Source of the DNA: Schleiferiaceae bacterium
GTDB lineage: Bacteria > Bacteroidota > Bacteroidia > Flavobacteriales > Schleiferiaceae
Assembly: GCA_018401735.1 (NCBI GenBank)
Contig: JAGYKI010000007.1
Coordinates: 62,001-126,000, forward strand
Direction: 5' to 3'
Length of the DNA: 64,000 nt
The notes beneath the pieces were generated by a model. That model was not told the DNA's origin. It worked only from the letters and a program-made list of their open reading frames with translations, and did not search any database. Numbering within the stretch: the stretch's first letter is position 1; every line of letters starts with the position of its first letter. Position numbers and translations under genes: made by a program. This document shows positions 18,608 through 27,545 of this stretch, in pieces.

Positions 18608-19795
18608 ATGCAAAAGCCCCAAGAAATCTTTTTAAAAAATATCGCGCAAACTACACCCTTTCCTCTTTCTCTAGAAATTGCCTCAGCCAAAGGCTCTTAC
18701 CTGTACGGTCCAAAAGGCGAGGAATATCTCGACTTAATTAGCGGTGTGGGCGTGAGTAATTTCGGGCACGGCCATCCGAAGGTGATTGATGCCATTAAAA
18801 AGCAGCTCGACAAACATTTGCATACCATGGTTTACGGGGAGTATATTCAAGACAGTCCCAACCAATTAGCCGAGAAATTAGCCAGTCTTTTACCACCTCA
18901 ACTCAATTGCAGCTACTTTGTAAATAGTGGTGCCGAAAGCATCGAAGGGGCCCTAAAACTAGCCAAACGCTATACGGGCAGACGAGGAATTATCTCCTTT
19001 CGCGGCGCCTACCATGGCAGTACTCACGGAGCTTTAAGCGTATCAGGCAACGAAACGAAAAAACGTGCCTTTCGCCCCCTTTTACCGGAAGTGCGTTTTT
19101 TAAACTTTAATAAAATTGGGGAGCTTTCTGCGATAAGCGAAAAAACCGCTTGCGTAATTGTGGAAACCATACAAGGTGATGCCGGTATTCGCATTCCCGA
19201 CCAAAATTATTTGGAAGCCCTGCGTGCGCGCTGCAGCGAGATGGGTGCTTTATTAATTTTCGATGAAATTCAAGCGGGCATGGGCCGCACGGGTAAACTT
19301 TTCGCCTTCGAGCATTATGGCGTAATTCCCGATATTTTATGCAGCGCTAAAGCTTTAGGCGGTGGCTTGCCTTTAGGTGCTTTTATTTCGAGCTACGAAA
19401 TTATGCAGTGTCTAAGGGAAAAACCCATGCTGGGGCATATTACCACTTTCGGGGGAAATCCCTTATCCTGCGCGGCTTCCCTTGCCTGCCTCGAATTGTT
19501 GGAAGAAGAAAATATTCTCGCCCAGGTAGAAGCCAAAGGCGCCCTTTTCGAGGAATTATTGCAACACCCACGGGTTTTAGAAATCCGCCGCAAAGGCCTT
19601 TACTTCGCTTTTGAATTCGCGAATGCCGAAGAGGTACAAACTATTGTAGAATACTGCATGAAAAAAGGAGTAATCTGCTTTTGGTTCCTTTCCTGTCCTG
19701 AAGCATTTCGCATTGCTCCTCCTCTAAATATTAGCGAGGAGGACATTCGCAAGGCCTGTGTAATTATTCGCGAGGCAATGGATCTACTCGATTAA
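18608..19795 (+). CDS. Class III PLP-dependent aminotransferase (acetylornithine/GABA type)
   Basis: 395 residues, standard length. GAYHGSTHGALSVSG near residues 135-150 and FDEIQAGMGRTGKLFAFE near 218-235 are the class III aminotransferase signatures. The PLP lysine is in CSAKALGGGLPLGAF near 247-260. Enzymes of this group transfer an omega-amino group (acetylornithine, ornithine, GABA, lysine) to 2-oxoglutarate. No arginine or GABA pathway genes are near, so the substrate stays open. TATTTTTG lies only a few bases before the ATG and could be a promoter for a very short leader. The 3' end converges with the T9SS fragment on the other strand. Confidence 0.88.
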   Translation: MQKPQEIFLKNIAQTTPFPLSLEIASAKGSYLYGPKGEEYLDLISGVGVSNFGHGHPKVIDAIKKQLDKHLHTMVYGEYIQDSPNQLAEKLASLLPPQLNCSYFVNSGAESIEGALKLAKRYTGRRGIISFRGAYHGSTHGALSVSGNETKKRAFRPLLPEVRFLNFNKIGELSAISEKTACVIVETIQGDAGIRIPDQNYLEALRARCSEMGALLIFDEIQAGMGRTGKLFAFEHYGVIPDILCSAKALGGGLPLGAFISSYEIMQCLREKPMLGHITTFGGNPLSCAASLACLELLEEENILAQVEAKGALFEELLQHPRVLEIRRKGLYFAFEFANAEEVQTIVEYCMKKGVICFWFLSCPEAFRIAPPLNISEEDIRKACVIIREAMDLLD

Positions 19796-19905
19796 GACTT
19801 TACAATTTTCTCGCTAGAGCCATTGGCTAATTTTAGGTAGTAAATACCTTTCGGTAGATGCGCAATATGACTCATCCCTTCTTCGTAAGAGAAAAACAGA
19901 CTAGC
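19792..19905 (-). pseudogene. Orphan C-terminal tail of a T9SS-sorted protein
   Basis: Directly after the TAG of the oxidase remnant (19906-19908), the same minus-strand frame continues for about 37 codons and encodes the end of a type A sorting domain: SHIAHLPKGIYYLKLANG followed by SSEKIVKS and TAA. The LPKGIYYLKL strand and basic terminal residues are typical of T9SS C-terminal domains. There is no secreted protein upstream to which it could belong, so it is the stub of a lost gene. Its stop overlaps the aminotransferase stop. Confidence 0.55.
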
Positions 19906-21338
19906 CTAAAAATGCTCATCAGGAAAAACCTTCCCTGGGTTTAAAATCCCCTTGGGATCGAAGGCTTTTTTAATTTGCTTTTGCAGATTTAACTCTACTG
20001 CGTTAAAGGCGATATCTAAATAATCTTTTTGCACATAACCTATACCGTGTTCGCCACTTATGGTGCCACCCATTTTCTTAACCGCGGTAAATAAAGCGCG
20101 AATGGCTTTAGGCAAATCTTGCTCCCAAGCGGCATCGCTCATATCTTCTTTAAGGATATTTACATGGGGTTTCCGTCGTCGGCATGGCCGTAACACACCG
20201 ATTTAAAAACCATATTGATTACCCAGCTCTCCTTAAACCACGCCCAATAAATTAGCTAATTCAGCGCGTGGTACCACTGTATCCCTCCTCCTTATAAATG
20301 GAGTGCGATTTTACCGCTTCCCCCTACCCTTCTGCGCAAAGTCCAGAGTGCTGCTTTGTCTTTTTCATTATCGGCAAATAAGGGTTCAAAAGCGCCGAAG
20401 CTCATCACAATTTCCGCAATAGCTTCGCAGTCCTGCATGAGGGTTTCGGGATAATTACCATCTACTTCGAATTAGTAAGTGAGCTTGCACTTCTGGGGCA
20501 ATGGGTAATTCTACATTATCCACAAACTTTAAGGTATAGTCAATTGTCGCGTTCCATAAACTCCATTCCACTGGGAGTGATTCCCGCCCTGAAAAATGGC
20601 CGATACCGCCCTCGCAGGCTTTAAGAGCCGCAAAAAGGCACAACAAAAAAGCATATTGTGTTTGGATAAGACAAAGACAGAAAAGTGGCTTTGGTAATGA
20701 TTCCTAAAGGTGCCTTCACTGCCCACCATTAACTGAGTGAGATTATAACCAGTACTATTTTTTAACACGCGAGCGCCGGTATTTATTATGGAACCGTCGG
20801 CTAAAACCACTTCTAAATCTAGCACATAAGCATTAGTAACTCCGTACTTCACTGCCTTCGGGCCACCTGCGTTTAAGGCTAAATTTCCGCCAATAAAACT
20901 GCTACCCCAACTACTGGGATCGGGGGGATAGAATAAACCCTTCTCTTTACAAGCTTCATGAAAAACCTGATTAATAACCCCCGGCTCCACCGTCGCTTGT
21001 AAATTGCGCTCGTCAATTTCTAAAATTCGATTTAAGTTCTCTGTAGAAAGAGCTACCCCGCCAAATAATGGTAAGGCACCGCCACTTAATCCCGTTCGAG
21101 CTCCACTGGCTGTTACTGCAATATTGCGTGCATTGCAGTAGTTTAAGATTTTAGAAACCTCATCTGCGGAAGCGGGTTTTAATACCACTTGCGGATTAAA
21201 TTGCAAATCTTCGGTTTCATCGTGACCGTATTTTTCGAGGTTCTCAGCATCGATAAAAATAGCCGACTGGGGAACTAAGTCTCTAAAATATGTAAGGTCG
21301 CGAGTTTCTATCGCCTGAAAGGCCTTAGGTGTCTTCAA
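19906..21338 (-). pseudogene. Frameshifted FAD-linked oxidase (GlcD / D-lactate dehydrogenase type)
   Basis: The N-terminal 210 codons from a TTG start at 21338 are intact and form the FAD-binding (PCMH) domain: ASGARTGLSGGALPLFGG, YPPDPSSWGSSFIGGNLALN and NSTGYNLTQLMVGSEGT. Then a frameshift at an extra T in ACCTTTAGG breaks the frame. Later pieces are recognisable in other frames: DYTLKFVDNVELPIAPEVQ near 20500, CYGHADDGN near 20180, and an intact C-terminus with [18 protein letters not shown] ending in [12 protein letters not shown] at 19909. At least three or four single-base shifts separate them, mostly at short homopolymers. The gene is either a recent pseudogene or sits in a stretch with base-calling errors. 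An intact version would oxidise a 2-hydroxy acid such as D-lactate or glycolate. Confidence 0.8.
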
Positions 21339-21373
21339 AATATTCTATTTTAGGCGCTCTTAAAAATTAAGCA

Positions 21374-23563
21374 ATGTTCTATAAATACCGAATTTCCCTT
21401 CTCCTAGTAGTTTTTGGCTTTTTAGGAGCCAATGCTCAAAAAAAGACCGTCACGGTAGAAGATATTTGGCAACGCTATGCCTTTTACGCACGCTCCACCG
21501 CGGGACTAAATAGCATGAACGATGGCGAACACTTCACCATTCTTCAAGCTAGTAAAACGGGTCCCAGCATTGAAAAGTTTAGCTATGCCACGGGCAAGCA
21601 AGTGGAAACGCTAGTTTCGGCAGTCAAAATTAAAGAAGCTATCGGGAAAAGTATCGATTTTGACGATTATCAGTTCAATGCCAGTGAAGATAAAGTTTTA
21701 CTAGCCACGGAAACGGAGTCGATATACCGTCACTCCTCGCGCAGCTATTATTATGTGTACGACTTAAAAACACAGGAACTGGATAGCATTAAAGCAGATG
21801 GTAAGCAACAGCTAGCCGATCTTTCACCCACCGAAAATAAAGTGGCTTTTGTAGCGGGAAACCGCATGCACATTCAGGATTTAGATAATAATAACGAGAT
21901 CGTAAGTTTTGGCCAAGGCCAAGAAGATGCTTTAATTGCCGGTGCCGTTGACTGGGTTTATGAAGAAGAATTTAGCTTTCACAAAGGTTTCGAATGGTCG
22001 CCTAAGGGCCGATACATTGCCTATTATCAATTTGATGAAAGTGCCGTACCAACCTTCTCTATGGATGTTTACGGACAAGGTCTTTACCCTAGTCAGGATG
22101 TATTTAAATACCCCAAAGCAGGCGAGGTGAACTCCAAGGTTAGTATACACATCTACGACAGTAAAACGAACAAAGACTATCGCGTTGAGATACCGCAGGC
22201 TTACGAATACATTCCTCGCATTAAATGGACTGAGGAAGAAGATGAGTTAGTAGTATTTACTTTAAACCGTCACCAAAACGAATTGGTGCTTTGGGAAGTA
22301 GAAGTGGAAGACGAAGAATTAGAGGTAGAAGAGCTTTACCGCGAAAGGGCCGAAGCCTATTTGGAAATTAACGATAATCTTCGCTTTTTAGACAATGGCG
22401 ATTTTATTTGGACCAGCGAAAAAGACGGCTATCATCACATTTACCTAATGGATGAGGATGGTAAAGTGAAAAAACAAATCACTAAAGGCCCTTGGGAAGT
22501 AACCGAGTTTTATGGCTACAGCGCCGAAAGCGGTTATTTGTACTATCAAGCAGCCGAAGATAATTCCATACAACGCGATATTTACCGCATCAAGTTAAAC
22601 GGCAAGAATAAGCAAAAGCTCAGTTCGCAAAAAGGCTGGAACGATGCCAACTTCAGCAAGGGCATGAAGTACTTTATTAATACCTACTCATCTGCCGCAA
22701 GGCCTACTTATGAAACCCTACACCAAGCAGACGGCAAAGAACTGCGCGTAATTACCGACAACGCTAGCTTAGTAGAACGTTTAGAAAGCTACGATTTAAG
22801 TAGCAAAGAATTTATGGTTTTGGATACTGAAAACGGACAAAGTTTAAATGCTTGGATGATTAAGCCACAGAATTTTGATACCACTAAAAAATACCCGTTA
22901 CTTATGTTTGTTTACGGTGGCCCCGGATCACAAACCGTACAAGATAAATACGACAGTTTCAATAGTTTTTGGTACCAAAGTTTGGCCGCACAAGGCTATA
23001 TCGTAGTAAGCGTTGATAATCGCGGAACCGGTGCAAAAGGACGCGATTTCCGCACGGTAACTTATCAAGAATTAGGCAAGTACGAAATTGAAGATCAGAT
23101 TAGTGCTGCTAAAACTTTTGGCCAATTGGATTATATAGACGGCAGTCGCATTGGCATTTGGGGTTGGAGTTATGGTGGCTATATGAGTAGCCTAGGAATT
23201 ACCAAAGGAGCCGATGTTTTTAAAGCGGCCATTGCGGTTGCTCCCGTTACCAATTGGCGCTTTTACGATAATATTTATACCGAGCGCTATATGCGGACGC
23301 CGCAGGAAAATGCCAGCGGTTACGATGAAAACTCTCCTATTAATCATGTAGACAAGTTGAAAGGCTCTTACTTTTTAGTGCACGGAACGGCCGATGACAA
23401 TGTGCACGTGCAAAATACCATGCGTATGGTAGAAAGTTTGGTGCAAAGCAATAAACAATTCGATCTTTTTATCTATCCCGATAAAAACCATGGTATTTTT
23501 GGCGGTAACACACGGTATCACCTTTACACCAAGATGACAGATTTTTTACTTAAAAACTTATAA
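21374..23563 (+). CDS. Dipeptidyl peptidase IV (S9B prolyl peptidase)
   Basis: 729 residues with a Sec signal peptide (about residues 1-21, cleavage after GANA). Residues 40-470 form the eight-bladed propeller (DPPIV N-terminal domain) including DWVYEEEFSFHKGFEWSP, where the paired Glu (EE) anchors the substrate N-terminus. The C-terminal alpha/beta hydrolase has GWSYGGYMS (nucleophile Ser599), GTADDNVHVQN (catalytic Asp near 674) and DKNHGIFGG (His706). It releases Xaa-Pro dipeptides in the periplasm or at the surface. Two POT dipeptide carriers follow at 18 and 59 bases, so the three genes form a peptide-use unit. An acidic linker (EVEVEDEELEVEELY) is unusual but within family variation. 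Confidence 0.94.
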   Translation: MFYKYRISLLLVVFGFLGANAQKKTVTVEDIWQRYAFYARSTAGLNSMNDGEHFTILQASKTGPSIEKFSYATGKQVETLVSAVKIKEAIGKSIDFDDYQFNASEDKVLLATETESIYRHSSRSYYYVYDLKTQELDSIKADGKQQLADLSPTENKVAFVAGNRMHIQDLDNNNEIVSFGQGQEDALIAGAVDWVYEEEFSFHKGFEWSPKGRYIAYYQFDESAVPTFSMDVYGQGLYPSQDVFKYPKAGEVNSKVSIHIYDSKTNKDYRVEIPQAYEYIPRIKWTEEEDELVVFTLNRHQNELVLWEVEVEDEELEVEELYRERAEAYLEINDNLRFLDNGDFIWTSEKDGYHHIYLMDEDGKVKKQITKGPWEVTEFYGYSAESGYLYYQAAEDNSIQRDIYRIKLNGKNKQKLSSQKGWNDANFSKGMKYFINTYSSAARPTYETLHQADGKELRVITDNASLVERLESYDLSSKEFMVLDTENGQSLNAWMIKPQNFDTTKKYPLLMFVYGGPGSQTVQDKYDSFNSFWYQSLAAQGYIVVSVDNRGTGAKGRDFRTVTYQELGKYEIEDQISAAKTFGQLDYIDGSRIGIWGWSYGGYMSSLGITKGADVFKAAIAVAPVTNWRFYDNIYTERYMRTPQENASGYDENSPINHVDKLKGSYFLVHGTADDNVHVQNTMRMVESLVQSNKQFDLFIYPDKNHGIFGGNTRYHLYTKMTDFLLKNL

Positions 23564-23580
23564 TTAGTACCAAACAGCAA

Positions 23581-24999
23581 ATGAGCATACAAAGTGAAGT
23601 AGGCAAAAATCAACCTACCTTTTTCGGACATCCAATTGGCCTAGCCATATTATTCTTTACTGAAATGTGGGAGCGCTTTAGCTATTATGGCATGCGCGGG
23701 CTTTTGGTATTATTCCTTATTGCACAGGTTGAGGGTGGCATAGACGCGGGCTACGGCTGGACCAGAGACGAGGCTTTATTACTTTATGGTATTTACACCG
23801 CCTTGGTGTATATCATGTCCATTCCCGGGGGCATTATCGCCGACCGCTTATTAGGACAAAAGAAGTCGGTAATGCTTGGCGGAGGGCTACTCGTAATTGG
23901 TCAGTTTATGTTGGCTTTTCATTCTCAAGTACTCTTTTTTAGCGGTTTAGCTTTAATTATTTTAGGGGTAGGTTTATTAAAACCTAATATTTCCACCATG
24001 GTGGGTGGCCTTTACAGAGATGGCGATGTACGTCGTGATGCTGGCTTCACTATTTTTTATATGGGTATTAACCTCGGCGCTTTTCTCGCAGGAATTATCG
24101 TTTCCTTGGTTGCGGCCGAATATGGCTGGCATTGGGGTTTTACACTGGCAGGATTTGGAATGCTATTAGGGCAAGCCGTTTTTATTTGGGGACAGAAGTA
24201 CCTCACCCATGTTGGTAATATTGAAACTAAGGATGAGCGCAAACAGCGAATTGCGGATAATGGCAATAAAAAGTTCACCAAAGAGGAATGGGATCGCATT
24301 ATTGTATTGTGCATTTCCTTTTTAATTGTAATCGTTTTTTGGACTGCTTTTGAGCAAGCGGGTGGATTAATGAATATCTATACTGATCTAATCACGGATA
24401 GAAATGTTGGTTCATTTGAAGTTCCGGCCGCAGTATTCCAAAGTTTGAATGCGGGTTATATTATGATTTTTGGAGGGATAGTCGCTTCTTTATGGTTATA
24501 CCTTTCCCGCAAGGGCATTAAATTATCGGCAATTACCAAAATGGCAATTGGTACCATTGTAATGGGATTAGGGTATCTTTTTATGGTACTAGCCAGCCAG
24601 GAAGCTGAGTACGAACGTGTAGGTGAAGCCATAATTGTAGCCAAGAAATCTGGAATTCAATGGTTACTATTTGCTTATTTATTCCACACTCTAGGAGAAT
24701 TAGCACTGTCGCCAGTTGCATTATCTTTTATTACCAAAGTAGCACCTAAGAAAATTGTGGCTTCCATGATGGGAGTATATTTTGCTGCCACTGGTTTAGC
24801 CAATTTCTTAGCTTCCTATATTGGCCGTCAGGCGGAAGACTTAGGAGAAACAGCCGTTTTTGGAGGCCTTGTAATTTTTACCGTGAGTCTTGGAGTTTTA
24901 CTAATTCTATTCTCGAAACGCTTGAGTAAAATGACTCACGGAACCGAAGATGATACCGATGAACCTAATCCGCATGGAGAGGTAGTTGAATCTGCTTAA
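23581..24999 (+). CDS. POT family proton-dependent di/tripeptide transporter
   Basis: 472 residues, about twelve to fourteen membrane helices. The N-terminal EMWERFSYYGMRGLLVLFL holds the ExxERFxYY proton-coupling motif near residues 27-35, and FTIFYMGINLGAFLAGI near 155-170 is the second PTR2 signature. These carriers import di- and tripeptides with protons. It is placed 17 bases after the dipeptidyl peptidase, which makes dipeptides for it. The C-terminus is acidic (GTEDDTDEPNPHGE). Confidence 0.94.
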   Translation: MSIQSEVGKNQPTFFGHPIGLAILFFTEMWERFSYYGMRGLLVLFLIAQVEGGIDAGYGWTRDEALLLYGIYTALVYIMSIPGGIIADRLLGQKKSVMLGGGLLVIGQFMLAFHSQVLFFSGLALIILGVGLLKPNISTMVGGLYRDGDVRRDAGFTIFYMGINLGAFLAGIIVSLVAAEYGWHWGFTLAGFGMLLGQAVFIWGQKYLTHVGNIETKDERKQRIADNGNKKFTKEEWDRIIVLCISFLIVIVFWTAFEQAGGLMNIYTDLITDRNVGSFEVPAAVFQSLNAGYIMIFGGIVASLWLYLSRKGIKLSAITKMAIGTIVMGLGYLFMVLASQEAEYERVGEAIIVAKKSGIQWLLFAYLFHTLGELALSPVALSFITKVAPKKIVASMMGVYFAATGLANFLASYIGRQAEDLGETAVFGGLVIFTVSLGVLLILFSKRLSKMTHGTEDDTDEPNPHGEVVESA

Positions 25000-25058
25000 A
25001 AAAGCATTTCCAATTTGATTTAAAATTTCGTTTATTCGAACCTTTAAACAATTATACC

Positions 25059-26546
25059 ATGTCAAACACAGCTACTGCGCCTAAATTGGGGCACCCCAAT
25101 GGCTTATTCGTTTTATTCTTTTCAGAAATGTGGGAACGTTTCTGTTACTATGGAATGCGCGCCTTACTAACCCTTTATTTGGTAAACCAATTAATGAAGG
25201 GCGATTCGGAAGCCACCTTAATTTACGGGGCCTATACGGGCTTAGTTTATGCCGCAGCCGTATTAGGAGGCAAATTAGCTGATAAGTATTTAGGCTATCG
25301 TTTAGCAATTATTCTCGGAGCGATACTAATGGCCATTGGTGAGTTTATGATTTTAGGTGGTGATGATACGTGGCTTTTAATTGGCATGGGAGCCATTATT
25401 GTTGGGAACGGTTACTTTAAGGCTAACATTTCGACTATAGTAGGAAAGCTTTACGAAGAAAACGACCCACGCCGTGATTCAGGTTTTACAATTTTTTACA
25501 TCGGTATTAATATTGGCTCCTTATTAGCCACTACCCTTGTGGCCTATGTAGGGCAAACTTATGGCTACCACTATGGCTTTGCCATGGCAGGCGTGGGAAT
25601 GCTTAGTGCTCTTCTTATTTTCTGGTTTGGCCGCCACCGCTACCAAGCGGCTGATGGACTTGATATTAGAGAAGAAGCTAAAAAGCCTGTTTTCTTAGGA
25701 TTAAATATGGTTCACCTCATTATTTTAGGTTCCTTAGCTACCATTCCTGCTTGTTTTGTTCTTATTTCTAAGAATGAAATTATGGACTACCTTTTATTGG
25801 GAGTTTTTGTTTGGGTAGCCTATAGCTTAATTAAGGCTGGCATTGATAATGGCCCGATTTACCGCGACCGTATGATTGCCCTGGTGATTTTCATTTTAAT
25901 TAATATAACCTTCTGGGCTTGTTTTGAGCAAGCAGGAACTTCCTTAACACTTTTTGCCGACAGAAATGTAGATCGTATGATTTTTGGATGGGAAATGCCT
26001 GCCGCGATGACGCAGTTCTTCAATCCCGCATTTATTATCATCTTCGGCTCTATCTTCTCAGTAATGTGGGTTAAACTTTCGGAAATGGGACGTAACCCAA
26101 GCATCCCCATGAAGTTTGCTTACGGTATTTTACAATTAGGCTTAGGTTTCTTAGTAACTCTTGTGGCTGCAGAATTAACCGATGGTTATACTGTTCCTCT
26201 TATTACCCTCGTATTGCTATACTTATTGCACACCACCGGTGAGTTATTCCTTTCACCGATTGGTTTAAGTATGGTTACCAAGTTAGCCCCCAAACAAATT
26301 GCGGGTACAGCAATGGGTGCATGGTTTTTAAGTTTTGCTATCGCAAATTACCTGGGTGGAAAAATCGCCAGCCTTACCAGTAGTGATAGCCATGGCTCAG
26401 CAGCAGGTGTAAGTTTGGATCTTGCAGCTGCTTTTGATAAGTATATTGGTGTTTTCTCCAATTTAGGATATGTTCTGATTGGTATTTCCATCTTAATCAT
26501 GATCGCAAGTAAGCCGCTAAATAAATTAATGCACGGAGTGCGTTAA
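25059..26546 (+). CDS. POT family proton-dependent di/tripeptide transporter (second copy)
   Basis: 495 residues with the same motifs as the gene before it: EMWERFCYYGMRALLTLYL near residues 24-42 and FTIFYIGINIGSLLATT near 150-165. The two are paralogues but clearly diverged, so the duplication is old and they may differ in peptide preference. It lies 59 bases after the first transporter and is followed by a strong terminator, so it closes the DPP IV-POT-POT unit. Confidence 0.94.
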   Translation: MSNTATAPKLGHPNGLFVLFFSEMWERFCYYGMRALLTLYLVNQLMKGDSEATLIYGAYTGLVYAAAVLGGKLADKYLGYRLAIILGAILMAIGEFMILGGDDTWLLIGMGAIIVGNGYFKANISTIVGKLYEENDPRRDSGFTIFYIGINIGSLLATTLVAYVGQTYGYHYGFAMAGVGMLSALLIFWFGRHRYQAADGLDIREEAKKPVFLGLNMVHLIILGSLATIPACFVLISKNEIMDYLLLGVFVWVAYSLIKAGIDNGPIYRDRMIALVIFILINITFWACFEQAGTSLTLFADRNVDRMIFGWEMPAAMTQFFNPAFIIIFGSIFSVMWVKLSEMGRNPSIPMKFAYGILQLGLGFLVTLVAAELTDGYTVPLITLVLLYLLHTTGELFLSPIGLSMVTKLAPKQIAGTAMGAWFLSFAIANYLGGKIASLTSSDSHGSAAGVSLDLAAAFDKYIGVFSNLGYVLIGISILIMIASKPLNKLMHGVR

Positions 26547-26576
26547 GCCTTATTAAATTCCATAATTTTTAGTAGC

Positions 26577-26602
26577 AAAGCCACCTCTGGGTGGCTTTTT
26601 CT
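26577..26602 (+). terminator. Intrinsic terminator after the peptide transporter unit
   Basis: AAAGCCACC and GGTGGCTTT form a nine-base-pair stem with a four-base loop, followed by TTTTTCTTT, 30 bases after the transporter stop. Confidence 0.85.
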
Positions 26603-26624
26603 TTGGGATTAACCGCTCTAAAAC

Positions 26625-26655
26625 TTGCGAGTCTCCTTAAATATAGTTATATTTG
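26625..26655 (+). promoter_or_regulatory. Putative dps promoter
   Basis: TTG at 26625-26627 and TATATTTG at 26648-26655 are separated by 20 bases, matching the Bacteroidota TTG/TAnnTTTG promoter form. The ATG of dps follows 30 bases later. The AT-rich stretch between could also carry a redox regulator site, but none is recognisable. Confidence 0.55.
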
Positions 26656-26685
26656 AATATATTTTAAAATCAATATATAAAAACT

Positions 26686-27150
26686 ATGAATCATATCGGA
26701 CTCGACACAGAGCAATCAAAAAATCTCGCCAACAAATTAAATAATCTACTTGCTGCTTATCAGTTATTTTACATCAACATACGCGGATTGCATTGGAACA
26801 TTAAAGGCGAAAAGTTTTTCGAATTACACGTGAAATTTGAGGAATTGTACAACGATTCCTTTCTCAAAATTGATGAAATAGCCGAGCGCATTGTAACCTT
26901 AGGTGAAAAACCCTTACATAGTTATACCGCTTACTTAAAAAACAGCAGCATTAAAGAAACAACCGATGTAAGCGAAGCACGCGCAGCCGTGCAAACGGTA
27001 TTAATCGGTTTTACCGAACTATTAAAATTAGAGCGCGAAATCTTAAGCCTTTCGGCAGATGCGGAAGACGAAGGTACCAACGCCTTAATGAGTGATTACA
27101 TTCGCGAGCATGAGAAAAGTGTTTGGATGTATTCTGCCTTCTTAAAATAA
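26686..27150 (+). CDS. dps: Dps family ferritin-like DNA-protection protein
   Basis: 154 residues, a full-length Dps four-helix bundle. The ferroxidase motif is intact: LHWNIKGEKFFELHVKFEEL (residues 35-54) carries the His and the following DSFLKIDEIAERIVTLG the Asp/Glu ligands at the inter-subunit site. Dps dodecamers oxidise Fe(II) with peroxide, store iron and protect DNA. It has its own promoter and follows a terminator. A thioesterase gene begins five bases after its stop, so read-through into that gene is likely. Confidence 0.93.
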   Translation: MNHIGLDTEQSKNLANKLNNLLAAYQLFYINIRGLHWNIKGEKFFELHVKFEELYNDSFLKIDEIAERIVTLGEKPLHSYTAYLKNSSIKETTDVSEARAAVQTVLIGFTELLKLEREILSLSADAEDEGTNALMSDYIREHEKSVWMYSAFLK

Positions 27151-27155
27151 GAAGT

Positions 27156-27545
27156 ATGAATTTTCACACGCGCAAATGGGTGAAGCCCCAAGATCTCAAT
27201 CCTAATGAAACCCTTTTCGGAGGGCGTCTTTTGAGTTGGATTGACGAAGAGGCGGTAATTTACGCCATCGTGCAATTGGAAAACGAGCACGTGGTCACCA
27301 AGTACATTTCTGAGATTAATTTCATCTCTGCCCCACGACAAGGTGATATTATAGAATTAGGTATTGAAGCGACTAGTTTTGGCAAGACATCCATTACTAT
27401 GAACTGTATTGTTCGTAATAAGCTTACTCGCGAATTTGTTTTAAAAATAGAAAAGCTTGTATTTGTAAATCTCGATAAAGAAGGTAAGCCTTTACCACAC
27501 GGCAAAACCGAAATTAGCTATGTAAAAGATCGACTAAACGATTAA
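27156..27545 (+). CDS. Hotdog-fold acyl-CoA thioesterase
   Basis: 129 residues from the ATG at 27156. An earlier in-frame ATG lies inside dps. The segment LNPNETLFGGRLLSWIDEEA (residues 13-32) matches the catalytic helix region of YciA/BFIT-type acyl-CoA thioesterases, with Asn and the GG-RLL-W-D core. It hydrolyses acyl-CoA esters in the cytoplasm. It directly follows dps. Its stop overlaps that of the convergent di-haem protein gene by three bases. Confidence 0.82.
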   Translation: MNFHTRKWVKPQDLNPNETLFGGRLLSWIDEEAVIYAIVQLENEHVVTKYISEINFISAPRQGDIIELGIEATSFGKTSITMNCIVRNKLTREFVLKIEKLVFVNLDKEGKPLPHGKTEISYVKDRLND

